NCBI GenBank assembly: GCA_027482245.1
Contig: JAIXWG010000064.1
Location: forward strand, 248,001-312,000
Length of the DNA stretch: 64,000 nucleotides
Origin: Acetobacteraceae bacterium
GTDB taxonomy: Bacteria; Pseudomonadota; Alphaproteobacteria; Acetobacterales; Acetobacteraceae
Reading direction: 5' to 3'
Positions 1 through 7,731 of the stretch are shown here, one piece after another; position 1 is the first letter of the stretch; every line of letters starts with the position of its first letter. The notes under the pieces are model-generated. The model saw only the letters and a program-made list of their open reading frames with translations, had not been told where the DNA came from and searched no databases. The position numbers were made by a program, and so were the translations under genes.

Positions 1-179
1 TCTTCGACACGCCGGCCGAACCCGACAGCATCACCCTGTACCGGGAGCCCATCCTGCTGGAATGGGTGGAGACCGGAGAAGACCTGTTCCGCCTGGTCCG
101 CAACGTGCTGATCCATGAGATCGCGCACCATTTCGGCTTCTCCGACGACGATATCGACCGGCTCGAGAGCGGCGATTAA
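1..179 (+). CDS. Metallopeptidase family protein, C-terminal fragment
   Basis: Only the last 58 codons are inside the window, in the frame starting at base 3 and stopping with TAA at 177-179. The fragment carries a zinc-protease helix, HEIAHHFGFSDDDID, which matches the HExxH motif of the small alphaproteobacterial 'metallopeptidase family' (zincin-like, COG3824 type), where the motif also lies near the C terminus. The preceding LYREPILLEW segment is typical of that family. The substrate is not known for most members. The gene is followed by about 236 bases before the flagellar operon, so it is probably a separate unit. Confidence 0.75.
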   Translation, partial: FDTPAEPDSITLYREPILLEWVETGEDLFRLVRNVLIHEIAHHFGFSDDDIDRLESGD

Positions 180-415
180 CCCTTTCGCCACGCGCGATTT
201 TTCGTCTTTCGACGGATCGCCGCCCCGGCATTAACCGCGCCGTTACCCGCTACCCGGCAGAACCTGCCCAGCCGACGACGTCGGCATGGTGCCGACCGAC
301 TCCGTCGGCTTGGGGATGGCAGGATGTCGCGCAGGGGTTCGGGTGCAGGATGCGCCGGGCTGGGCCGAAAGGCCCAAGGGGACGCACCATGTGGTGATGC
401 TCCGCAGGGTCGCGC
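180..415. other. Intergenic region upstream of fliF with three hairpins
   Basis: This gap separates the metallopeptidase from fliF and should contain the promoter of the flagellar operon. Three perfect inverted repeats are visible: GCCGAC/GTCGGC with a 3-nt loop at 271-285, GCCGAC/GTCGGC with a 7-nt loop at 291-309, and TGGGCC/GGCCCA with a GAAA tetraloop at 361-376. The first two share stem sequence, so the four half-arms could pair in alternative ways. No convincing sigma-70 or sigma-54 promoter could be fixed by eye. Confidence 0.5.
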
Positions 416-2101
416 ATGGGCGGCCTGATCGACCAGCTTCGCGCGCTGGGCATGGTGCGCCTGGCCGCCATGGCGGGCGTCGGCCTGGCCGTGCTGGGGC
501 TGGTCGCCTGGTTGGCGATGCGCGCGGCGGAACCCCCGATGGCGCTGCTCTACGGGGACCTCGACCCGCGCGATGCCGGGCAGGTGGTGCAGGCGCTGGA
601 CCGCGCGCGAATCCCCTATCGCCTGGCGGCCGGTGGCGCGCAGGTGCTGGTGCCGGAAGCCGATGTGCCGCGCGTGCGGCTGATGCTGGCCCGCGATGGC
701 CTGCCGGCCGGCGGGTCCGTCGGCTATGAGATCTTCGACCGTGGCGAGAGCCTGACCACCACCCCCTTCCAGCAGGACATCAATCGCGTCCGCGCGCTGG
801 AAGGCGAATTGTCCCGCACCATCCGCGGCCTGTCCGGCGTGCGCACCGCGCGCGTCCACCTGGTGCTGCCGCGGCGGGAGCCCTTCTCCCGCGAAAGGCC
901 GGAAGCGCAGGCCAGCGTCGTCATCGCCATGCAGGGCGCGCAGCGCCTGGACCGGGAAGGCGTGCAGGCGGTGCTGCACCTCGTCGCCGCCGCCGTGCCC
1001 GGGCTGCGGCCGCAGAACGTCTCCATCGTCGACAGCCGGGGCGAATTGATGGCCCGCGGCGGCCAGGCGCTGAGCGGCCCCGCCGCCGCCCAGACCGGGG
1101 AGGAGTTGCGCCGCGCCGCGGAGCAGCGCCTGGCCCGCGGGGTGGAGGACCTGCTGGAACGCACGCTCGGCCCCGGGCGGGTGCGGGCGGAGGCCTCGGT
1201 CGAGATGGATTTCGACCGCGTGCAGACCACCGAGGAACGCTTCGACCCGGAAAACCAGGTGCCGCGCAGCACGCAATCCACCAGCGAGAGCAGCCGCAGC
1301 GGCGAATCCGGCAACGTCTCCGTCGCCAACCAGCTGCCGGGCGCGGAATCGCAGGCAGGCGGCAGCCAGACCCAATCCTCCCGGTCGGAGGAGACGACGA
1401 ATTTCGAGATCGGCCGCACCACGCGCAACACGCTGCGCGAACAGCCGGCGCTGCGGCGCCTGTCGGTGGCCGTGCTCGTGGATGGGGTGTGGGAACCGCA
1501 GGCGAACGGCCCGCCGCAGTTCCGCGAACGCTCGGCGGAGGAGTTGCAGCGCATCGCCTCCCTCGTGCGCTCCGCCGTCGGCTTCAACGAACAGCGTGGC
1601 GACCGCGTGGATGTGGTGAACCTGCGCTTCGCGGAGCCGCCGCCGCTCGACGCGCTGCCGGACGGCTTCACCATCCTCGGCCAGACCATCCCGCCCGCGC
1701 TGCTCGGCCGGCTGACGGAGACGACCATCCTGGCGCTGGTGGCGCTGGCCGCGATCCTGCTGGTGGGGCGGCCGATGGCGAATCGCCTGACGCTGGCGCT
1801 GATGCCGCAGGCGGCGCTGGCCGGCGCCGGGGCCGCGGATGGCGCGGCCGCCATCGGCCCCGATGGCACGCCGGTCGCGCTGCCGGCGGGCAGTGGCACG
1901 GCGCCCGATGGCACGCCGCTGCTGCCCGGCCAGGCCAGCGCGCCGGGTGAGCCCGATGCCGACGGCATGGTGGATGTCGCGCGCATCGAAGGGCAGATGC
2001 GCGCCTCCGCCCTCGCGGAGCTGGCGCAGCTGATCGACAAGAACACGGATGCCAGCGTGCAGGTGATCCGCCGCTGGCTGGCGCCGGAGGATGCATCGTG
2101 A
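416..2101 (+). CDS. fliF: Flagellar MS-ring protein FliF
   Basis: FliF forms the membrane MS-ring, the assembly base of the flagellar basal body, and binds FliG on its cytoplasmic side. The 561-residue length is usual for the family. A first membrane helix lies at about residues 13-35, followed by the periplasmic YscJ/FliF ring-building domain, which includes YGDLDPRDAGQV and GYEIFDRGE. A second membrane helix is at about 432-452, and the cytoplasmic tail ends in VIRRWLAPED, the FliG-binding segment. The stop overlaps the GTG start of fliG (GTGA), so the two are translationally coupled. It heads an operon-like run fliF-fliG-fliH-fliN-flbD-flhA. Confidence 0.95.
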   Translation: MGGLIDQLRALGMVRLAAMAGVGLAVLGLVAWLAMRAAEPPMALLYGDLDPRDAGQVVQALDRARIPYRLAAGGAQVLVPEADVPRVRLMLARDGLPAGGSVGYEIFDRGESLTTTPFQQDINRVRALEGELSRTIRGLSGVRTARVHLVLPRREPFSRERPEAQASVVIAMQGAQRLDREGVQAVLHLVAAAVPGLRPQNVSIVDSRGELMARGGQALSGPAAAQTGEELRRAAEQRLARGVEDLLERTLGPGRVRAEASVEMDFDRVQTTEERFDPENQVPRSTQSTSESSRSGESGNVSVANQLPGAESQAGGSQTQSSRSEETTNFEIGRTTRNTLREQPALRRLSVAVLVDGVWEPQANGPPQFRERSAEELQRIASLVRSAVGFNEQRGDRVDVVNLRFAEPPPLDALPDGFTILGQTIPPALLGRLTETTILALVALAAILLVGRPMANRLTLALMPQAALAGAGAADGAAAIGPDGTPVALPAGSGTAPDGTPLLPGQASAPGEPDADGMVDVARIEGQMRASALAELAQLIDKNTDASVQVIRRWLAPEDAS

Positions 2102-3096
2102 GTGGATCGATGACGGGACCGCGGAAGGCCGCGACCCTGATGCTGGCGCTGGGCGAGGAACAGGCGGCCAAGATCTTCGGCCGGCTGCATGAGGATGAGA
2201 TCCGCGACCTTTCGCTTGCCATGGCCGCGCTCGGCAATGTGGGCGCGGAGACGGTGGAGGAGGTGGTGCGGGAATTCCGCACCCAGCTCGGCCAGGCCGG
2301 GCACCTCGTCGGTTCCTACGAAAGCACCGAACGCCTGCTGCTGAAGACGCTGCCGAAGGAGCGCGTCATGCAGATCATGGAGGAGATCCGCGGCCCCGCC
2401 GGCCGCACCATGTGGGACAAGCTCGGCAACGTGAACGAGGCCGTGCTCGCGAACTACCTGAAGAACGAATACCCGCAGACCGTCTCCGTCGTGCTCTCCA
2501 AGGTCCGGCCGGACCACGCCGCGCGCGTCCTGGCGCTGCTGCCGGAAGGCTTCGCCATGGAAGTGGTGATGCGCATGCTGCGCATGGAGACCGTGCAGAA
2601 GGAAGCGCTGGAGGGCGTCGAGCGCACGCTGCGGATGGAGTTCATGTCGAACCTGGCGCGCGGGTCCCGCCGCGACGCGCACGAAGTCATGGCGGAGATC
2701 TTCAACAACCTCGACCGCGCCGCCGAAGGCCGCATCCTCTCGGCGCTGGAGGAACGGTCGCGCGAGAGTGCCGAGAAGATCCGCGCGCTGATGTTCACCT
2801 TCGACGATCTGCAGCGCCTCGACCAGCAGGGCATCCAGGCGCTGCTGCGCGCCGTGCCGAAGGACAAGCTGACGCTGGCGCTGAAGGGTGCGTCGGAGAC
2901 GCTGCGCGACATGTTCTTCCGCAACCTGTCCGAACGCGCCTCCAAGCTGCTGAAGGACGACCTCGCCGCCCTCGGCCCCGTGAAGCTGCGCGACGTGGAC
3001 GAGGCGCAGGCCGCGATCGTCGCCATGGCGAAGGATCTGGCGGCGCAGGGCCAGATCCAGATCGCCGACGGGCGCGATGACGAGATGGTGGCCTGA
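2098..3096 (+). CDS. fliG: Flagellar motor switch protein FliG
   Basis: FliG is the rotor protein of the C-ring that contacts FliF, FliM and the MotA stator. It has 332 residues, normal for FliG. The N-terminal domain starts with KAATLMLALGEEQAAKIF. The middle domain carries EYPQTVSVVLSKV, corresponding to the EHPQ motif with Tyr in place of His. The C-terminal torque domain carries FDDLQRLDQQGIQALLR, followed by charged helices. The GTG start at 2098 overlaps the fliF stop; an ATG at 2110 is the only nearby alternative. The stop overlaps the next start (TGATG). Confidence 0.95.
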   Translation: MSGSMTGPRKAATLMLALGEEQAAKIFGRLHEDEIRDLSLAMAALGNVGAETVEEVVREFRTQLGQAGHLVGSYESTERLLLKTLPKERVMQIMEEIRGPAGRTMWDKLGNVNEAVLANYLKNEYPQTVSVVLSKVRPDHAARVLALLPEGFAMEVVMRMLRMETVQKEALEGVERTLRMEFMSNLARGSRRDAHEVMAEIFNNLDRAAEGRILSALEERSRESAEKIRALMFTFDDLQRLDQQGIQALLRAVPKDKLTLALKGASETLRDMFFRNLSERASKLLKDDLAALGPVKLRDVDEAQAAIVAMAKDLAAQGQIQIADGRDDEMVA

Positions 3097-3719
3097 TGCT
3101 CGCGCTGCGCCTGCCGGACCTGTCGAAGCCGCCGCCACCGCCGCCGGCCCCGCCACCGCCGCCGCCACCCGACCCGGCGCTGCTGGAGGCGATCCGAGCG
3201 GAGGCGGAGGAGGCCGGCCGCGCCATCGGCCATGCGGAAGGGCTGGCCGAGGGCCGCGCGATGCAGGCCGCGGCGCAGGAAGCCGCGATCCAGCGGGCGC
3301 TGGAAGCCATGGCGCGGGCGATGGAAGGCGCGGCCGAGGCCGGAAGGCGGGCCGCGGAGGAATCGGTGACGGCCCTCGCCTCCCTCCTCTCCGCCATGCT
3401 CGACCATCAGGTGCCGGGCGCCTGCGAACGCGCGGGCGCGGACATCGTCGCGCGGCTGCTGGTGCCGCTGCTGCCGGCCATCGCGGACCGGCCGGAAGCG
3501 GTGCTGCACGTGGCGCCATCGCTGGTGGAAGCGACCGCAGCCCGGATGCCGTCGGGCGGGCCCGCGGTGGTGGCGGATGCGGCGCTGGCGCCGGGCGATG
3601 CGCGGCTCGCCTGGCGGGATGGCGCGCTGCTGGTGGACCGGGCCACGCGGCGCGCGGCGGTGGTGGACGCGCTGCGCGCGGCGGGTGTGTGGGATGATGA
3701 GCAGGGAGAGAGCGCATGA
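3096..3719 (+). CDS. fliH: FliH-like flagellar export regulator
   Basis: FliH holds the export ATPase FliI and links it to the C-ring. This 207-residue protein has the expected build: a strongly proline-rich N terminus (residues about 9-27, almost all Pro), then a long Glu/Ala-rich helical stretch with repeated small residues, then a compact C-terminal domain. Sequence similarity in this family is weak, so the call rests mainly on position between fliG and fliN and on composition. It overlaps fliG by one base and fliN by four. No fliI is visible in the window. Confidence 0.75.
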   Translation: MLALRLPDLSKPPPPPPAPPPPPPPDPALLEAIRAEAEEAGRAIGHAEGLAEGRAMQAAAQEAAIQRALEAMARAMEGAAEAGRRAAEESVTALASLLSAMLDHQVPGACERAGADIVARLLVPLLPAIADRPEAVLHVAPSLVEATAARMPSGGPAVVADAALAPGDARLAWRDGALLVDRATRRAAVVDALRAAGVWDDEQGESA

Positions 3720-4039
3720 GCGCCGATGATGGCTTCGAGGCCGTGCCCGCGACCGAGGCCCAGCAGGGGGCCGGCAATGTCGGCGGGCCGCGCGACCTGG
3801 ACGCGGTCTATGACATCCCGGTGCAGGTCAGCGCCGTGCTGGGCCGCGCGACGATGCAGGTCTCCCAGCTGCTGAAGCTCGGCCGCGGCGCCGTCGTGGA
3901 ACTGGATCGCAAGCTGGGCGAGGCCGTGGACATCTACGTCAACAACCGCCTGGTCGCGCGTGGCGAGGTGGTGATGGTGGACGACAACCGGCTCGGCGTG
4001 ACGATGACCGAGATCGTCAAGTCCGACCGGGGCGGCTGA
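3716..4039 (+). CDS. fliN: Flagellar motor switch protein FliN
   Basis: FliN is the cytoplasmic C-ring component that, with FliM, binds phospho-CheY and takes part in export. This 107-residue protein has a variable acidic N terminus (1-34) and then a SpoA/SURF domain (about 35-105). The domain contains IPVQVSAVLGRATMQVSQLL, GRGAVVELDRK, DIYVNNRLVARGEVV and NRLGVTMTEIV, which are the diagnostic FliN blocks. The ATG overlaps the fliH stop (ATGA). Four bases separate it from the regulator downstream. FliM is not encoded next to it. Confidence 0.95.
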   Translation: MSADDGFEAVPATEAQQGAGNVGGPRDLDAVYDIPVQVSAVLGRATMQVSQLLKLGRGAVVELDRKLGEAVDIYVNNRLVARGEVVMVDDNRLGVTMTEIVKSDRGG

Positions 4040-4043
4040 GACC

Positions 4044-5465
4044 ATGGCCCGGCTGCTGATCGTGGGCTCCCTGGAAGGGGAGCTGGGCTCCGCCGCCCGC
4101 GTGGCCATCGCGCGCGGCGCCAAGCTCGGCCATGCCGAGGGAGTCGCGGCCGGGCTGGAACGGCTGCGGGCGGAGGGCGCGGACCTCGCACTGGTCGATC
4201 TGCGCCACGACGTGGCCTGGCTGGTGCAGGCCATGGCGGCGGAGCGCATCGCCTGTCCCGTTGTCGCCTGCGGGCGCGCCGAGGATGGCGACGCCGCGGT
4301 GCGCGCGATCGAGGCGGGCGCGCGGGACTTCCTGCCGCTGCCGCCGGATGCGGACCTCATCATCGCGATGCTGCAGGCCGCCGGCGCGGCGCCGTCCCGC
4401 GAAGGGCCGATCGCGCGCGACCCGGCCATGACGGCGCTGCTGGCGCGCGCGGCACAGGTGGCGCGGGCGGAGGCTTCCGTGCTGCTGACGGGGGAAAGCG
4501 GCACGGGGAAGGAGGTGCTGGCACGGCACCTGCACGCCATCTCCAAGCGCGCGCGCGGGCCCTTCGTGGCGCTGAACTGCGCCGCGCTGCCGGAATCGCT
4601 GCTGGAGAGCGAGTTGTTCGGGCATGAGAAGGGCGCCTTCAGCGGGGCCATCGCCATGCGCAAGGGCAAGTTCGAACAGGCGGAAGGCGGCACGCTGCTG
4701 CTGGACGAGATCGGGGAGATGGACCCGCGGCTGCAGGCCAAGATCCTCCGCGTGATCCAGGAGCGGGAGGTGGACCGGCTGGGCGGCGGCGCGCCCATCA
4801 GGGTGGATGTGCGGCTGGTGGCCGCAACGCATCGCGACCTGGCGCAGGAAGTGGCGAGGGGGCGGTTCCGGGAAGACCTCTATTTCCGGCTCAACGTCAT
4901 CGCGCTGCAGATCCCGCCGCTGCGTGAAAGGCCGGCCGACATCCTGCCGCTGGCCGAGCATTTCGCCCTGCACTACGCCCGCGCCAACGGGCTGCCGGAA
5001 CGCGGCCTGTCGCTGGTGGCGCGCCAGGCGCTGCTGTCCCATGCCTGGCACGGCAATGTGCGGGAGCTGGAGAACACCATCCATCGCGCGGTGCTGCTGG
5101 CGGAAGGGCATGAGATCGGGCCGGAGGCGATCGAGCTGACGCGGCGCGCGGTGGTGGTGGAGGCCGCCGCGGCGGCGGCCGCTGCGCCATCCGCCACGCC
5201 GGCCGCCGGGCCGCCCGCAAGCCGCGTCGCCGCGCTGGTCGGGCGGAAGATGGAGGAGGTGGAGCGCGACCTGATCCTGGAGACGCTGTCCCATTGTCTC
5301 GGCAACCGCACGAGGGCGGCGGAGATCCTCGGCATCTCCATCCGCACGCTGCGGAACAAGCTGCAGGACTACCGCGCGGCAGGCATACCGGTGCCGGCGG
5401 CGCCTGGACAGGTCATGCCCGCGGCGCCCGGGCAGGTGACGTCTCCGCTGCCGGTCGCGGTCTGA
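4044..5465 (+). CDS. flbD: FlbD-type sigma-54 dependent flagellar regulator
   Basis: This is an enhancer-binding activator for sigma-54 promoters, and its place inside the flagellar operon points to FlbD, the regulator of late flagellar genes. Domains: a degenerate receiver (about 1-115), an AAA+ core (about 125-350) and a Fis-type helix-turn-helix near the C terminus (NRTRAAEILGISIRTLRNKL). The AAA+ core has Walker A GESGTGKE, a sigma-54 contact loop reading GAFSGA instead of GAFTGA, and Walker B LLLDEIGE. The receiver begins LLIVGSLEGE, without the usual acidic pair, and lacks the K-P near its end, so ordinary phosphorylation control is unlikely, as known for Caulobacter FlbD. The last residues contain a short repeat, PAAPGQV twice. 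Confidence 0.88.
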   Translation: MARLLIVGSLEGELGSAARVAIARGAKLGHAEGVAAGLERLRAEGADLALVDLRHDVAWLVQAMAAERIACPVVACGRAEDGDAAVRAIEAGARDFLPLPPDADLIIAMLQAAGAAPSREGPIARDPAMTALLARAAQVARAEASVLLTGESGTGKEVLARHLHAISKRARGPFVALNCAALPESLLESELFGHEKGAFSGAIAMRKGKFEQAEGGTLLLDEIGEMDPRLQAKILRVIQEREVDRLGGGAPIRVDVRLVAATHRDLAQEVARGRFREDLYFRLNVIALQIPPLRERPADILPLAEHFALHYARANGLPERGLSLVARQALLSHAWHGNVRELENTIHRAVLLAEGHEIGPEAIELTRRAVVVEAAAAAAAAPSATPAAGPPASRVAALVGRKMEEVERDLILETLSHCLGNRTRAAEILGISIRTLRNKLQDYRAAGIPVPAAPGQVMPAAPGQVTSPLPVAV

Positions 5466-5468
5466 CCC

Positions 5469-7547
5469 TTGGCCAGCATCACACTGCCTTCCTGGATCGG
5501 GCGTGCGCGGCCATCGGGCGATGTCGCGCTGGGCCTTGGCGTCGTCATGCTGGTGGCGGTGCTGGTGGTGCCGCTGCCGACCTGGCTGCTGGATGCGGGG
5601 CTCGCGATTTCCATCACCGCCTCGGTCCTGGTGCTGATGGTGTCGCTGTTCATGAACCGGCCGCTGGACTTCACCAGCTTCCCGACCGTGCTGCTGCTGA
5701 CCACGCTGCTGCGCCTTTCGCTGAACGTCGCCACCACCCGCGCCATCCTGACGCATGGGCATGAGGGTCCGCAGGCCGCGGGGCATGTCGTCTCCGCCTT
5801 CGGCGGCTTCCTGATGGGCGGCGACGTGCTGGTGGGCCTGATCGTCTTCGCCATCCTGCTGGTGGTGAACTTCGTCGTCGTCACCAAGGGTTCCGGCCGC
5901 ATCGCGGAAGTGGCGGCGCGCTTCAGCCTGGATGCCATGCCGGGCAAGCAGATGGCGATCGACGCCGATCTCTCCGCCGGCGTCATCACGGAGGAACAGG
6001 CCAGGCTTCGCCGCAAGGAGCTGGAGGAGGAGAGCGGCTTCTACGGCGCCATGGACGGCGCGGCGAAATTCGTCCGAGGCGACGCCATCGCCGGCCTGAT
6101 CACCACCATGATCAACCTGCTGGCCGGCATCGCGATCGGCACGCTGCGCCAGGGCCTGCCCTTCGGGGAGGCGGTGTCCACCTTCTCCATCCTGACCGTC
6201 GGCGATGGGCTGGTGGGGCAGATCCCGTCACTGCTGGTCTCCATCGCCGCCGGCATCGTCGTCACCAAGGGCGGCGTGGAAGGCCGCGCCGACCAGGCGC
6301 TGGCGCTGCAGCTCGGTGGCGCGAAGCCGCTGGCCCTCGCTTCCGGCGCCGCGATGCTGATGGGCCTGATGCCCGGCATGCCGCTGATCCCCTTCGTGGC
6401 GCTGGCCGGCGCCGCCGCCTGGGGGGCGCGCGCGCAGCACCTGGCGGAACGCGCCGCGACCGCCCTGGCCAATGCGCCGCCGCCGCCGCCCGGGGAGCCA
6501 CCGGCCAGCGACGCGCTGAAGATGGACCTGCTGCGGCTGGAACTCGGCTACGGGCTGCTGTCGCTCGCCGCCGGCGACGCGCCGCGGCTGTCCGAACAGA
6601 TCCGGTCGCTGCGCAAGACCACGGCGCAGGAGCTGGGCTTCGTGCTGCCCAGCGTCCGCATCCAGGACAACCTGCAGCTGCCGCCCGACACCTACGTCAT
6701 CCGGGTGAAGGAGATCGAGGCCGGGCGCGGCGCGCTGAAGCCGCCGCTGCACCTCGCCATCGACCCCTCCGGCAACCCGCCCGCGCTGCCCGGCGAACGC
6801 GTGCAGGAACCCACCTTCGGCCTGCCCGCCGCCTGGATCGAGGAAATGCAGCGCGACGAGGCGCTCGCCATGGGTTGCACCGTGGTGGATGCCGCCGGCG
6901 TGCTGGCCACGCACCTGACCGAGGTGACGCGCGAGAACATGGCGGAGATGCTGTCCTTCGCCGAGACGCAGAAGCTGATCGACGACCTGGCGGTGGAGCA
7001 CAAGCGCCTCGTCTCCGACCTCATCCCCGGCCAGGCGAGCCTCGGCACCGTGCAGCGCGTGCTGCAGGCGCTGCTGGCGGAACGCGTTTCCATCCGCGAC
7101 CTGCCGACGATCCTGGAGGGGATGCAGGAAGCCGTCGCGGGCGGGGCGCGCAGCCTCGGCCCCATGCTCGCGATGGTGCGCACGCGCCTCGCCCGCCAGA
7201 TCAGCGACGCGGCGCGTGGGCCCAACGGCTACATCCCGATCATCGCGCTGGCGAATGAATGGGAGCAGGCCTTCCAGGAAGCGCTGATCGGGCCTGGCGA
7301 GGAAAAGCAGCTGGCCATGGCGCCGTCGAAGCTCTCGGCCTTCATGGGCGCGCTGCGGTCCGCCTTCGATGCGGCGAGCAATGCCGGGGAGCCCGCGGTG
7401 CTGGTGTGCTCCGGCACCATCCGCGCGCATGTCCGCGCGGTGGTGGAACGCTTCCGGCCTTCCACCAGCGTGCTGGCCCACACGGAAATCCACGCCCGCG
7501 CGCGCATCCGCACCGTCGGCACGGTGCAGGCGGCGGTGACGGCATGA
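5469..7547 (+). CDS. flhA: Flagellar export gate protein FlhA
   Basis: FlhA is the large membrane component of the flagellar type III export gate. The 692-residue length fits. The N-terminal half has about eight membrane helices and the conserved FHIPEP signature region (KGSGRIAEVAARFSLDAMPG, then a cytoplasmic loop with EEQARLRRKELEEESGFYGA). The C-terminal half is the soluble domain that docks chaperone-substrate complexes. The likely start is TTG at 5469, three bases after the flbD stop, because it gives the normal N terminus; no upstream ATG is available and the first internal ATG (5548) would cut the first helix. Confidence 0.95.
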   Translation: MASITLPSWIGRARPSGDVALGLGVVMLVAVLVVPLPTWLLDAGLAISITASVLVLMVSLFMNRPLDFTSFPTVLLLTTLLRLSLNVATTRAILTHGHEGPQAAGHVVSAFGGFLMGGDVLVGLIVFAILLVVNFVVVTKGSGRIAEVAARFSLDAMPGKQMAIDADLSAGVITEEQARLRRKELEEESGFYGAMDGAAKFVRGDAIAGLITTMINLLAGIAIGTLRQGLPFGEAVSTFSILTVGDGLVGQIPSLLVSIAAGIVVTKGGVEGRADQALALQLGGAKPLALASGAAMLMGLMPGMPLIPFVALAGAAAWGARAQHLAERAATALANAPPPPPGEPPASDALKMDLLRLELGYGLLSLAAGDAPRLSEQIRSLRKTTAQELGFVLPSVRIQDNLQLPPDTYVIRVKEIEAGRGALKPPLHLAIDPSGNPPALPGERVQEPTFGLPAAWIEEMQRDEALAMGCTVVDAAGVLATHLTEVTRENMAEMLSFAETQKLIDDLAVEHKRLVSDLIPGQASLGTVQRVLQALLAERVSIRDLPTILEGMQEAVAGGARSLGPMLAMVRTRLARQISDAARGPNGYIPIIALANEWEQAFQEALIGPGEEKQLAMAPSKLSAFMGALRSAFDAASNAGEPAVLVCSGTIRAHVRAVVERFRPSTSVLAHTEIHARARIRTVGTVQAAVTA

Positions 7548-7574
7548 TGCCGAAGGGACACAGGAATGGCTTGC

Positions 7575-7730
7575 GGCCGACGCCGTCGGCCGAGGCCGCG
7601 AATGCGGCCCGCCGCCTATGCGTCACGCCGCAGGCGTGCCTTCGGCACGACGAGCCAAGCGCGCGGAGCGCGCACCCGGCACCTGAGGGCATGCAAGGCA
7701 TGCCAGCGCGTCGCCGCAGGCGACCGCTGG
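7575..7730. repeat. Chain of consecutive perfect hairpins between flhA and flhF
   Basis: Nearly the whole 184-base gap between flhA and flhF is made of back-to-back perfect inverted repeats with tiny loops. Stems: GGCCGAC/GTCGGCC (7575-7591, loop GCC); GGCCGC/GCGGCC (7594-7609, loop GAAT); CACGCC/GGCGTG (7624-7638, loop GCA); CGTGCC/GGCACG (7635-7649, loop TTC, sharing an arm with the previous one); GCGCGC/GCGCGC (7659-7673, loop GGA); GGCATGC/GCATGCC (7688-7704, loop AAG); TCGCC/GGCGA (7711-7723, loop GCA) nested in CCAGCG/CGCTGG (7703-7730). It ends one base before the flhF ATG. A similar chain lies at 61056-61165. Function unknown. Confidence 0.85.
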
Positions 7731-7731
7731 C

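Noticed and set aside
227..240. GG-N10-GC spacing before fliF, a possible sigma-54 promoter
   Set aside because: Only the GG and GC dinucleotides fit; the TTGC part reads CCGCGC. In such GC-rich DNA this is expected by chance.
231..246. TTAA and TTAC halves before fliF, a possible CtrA site
   Set aside because: The spacing is 8 bases instead of 7 and the second half does not match.
724..3777. A 1017-codon open frame on the minus strand across fliF, fliG and fliH
   Set aside because: It is a GC-driven shadow: the product is Arg/Pro/Ala-rich without recognisable domains, and the plus strand encodes clear flagellar proteins over the same bases.
5394..5445. Short repeat in the last codons of flbD
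   Set aside because: Two copies of a PAAPGQV-like unit in a flexible tail; too small to call a repeat element.
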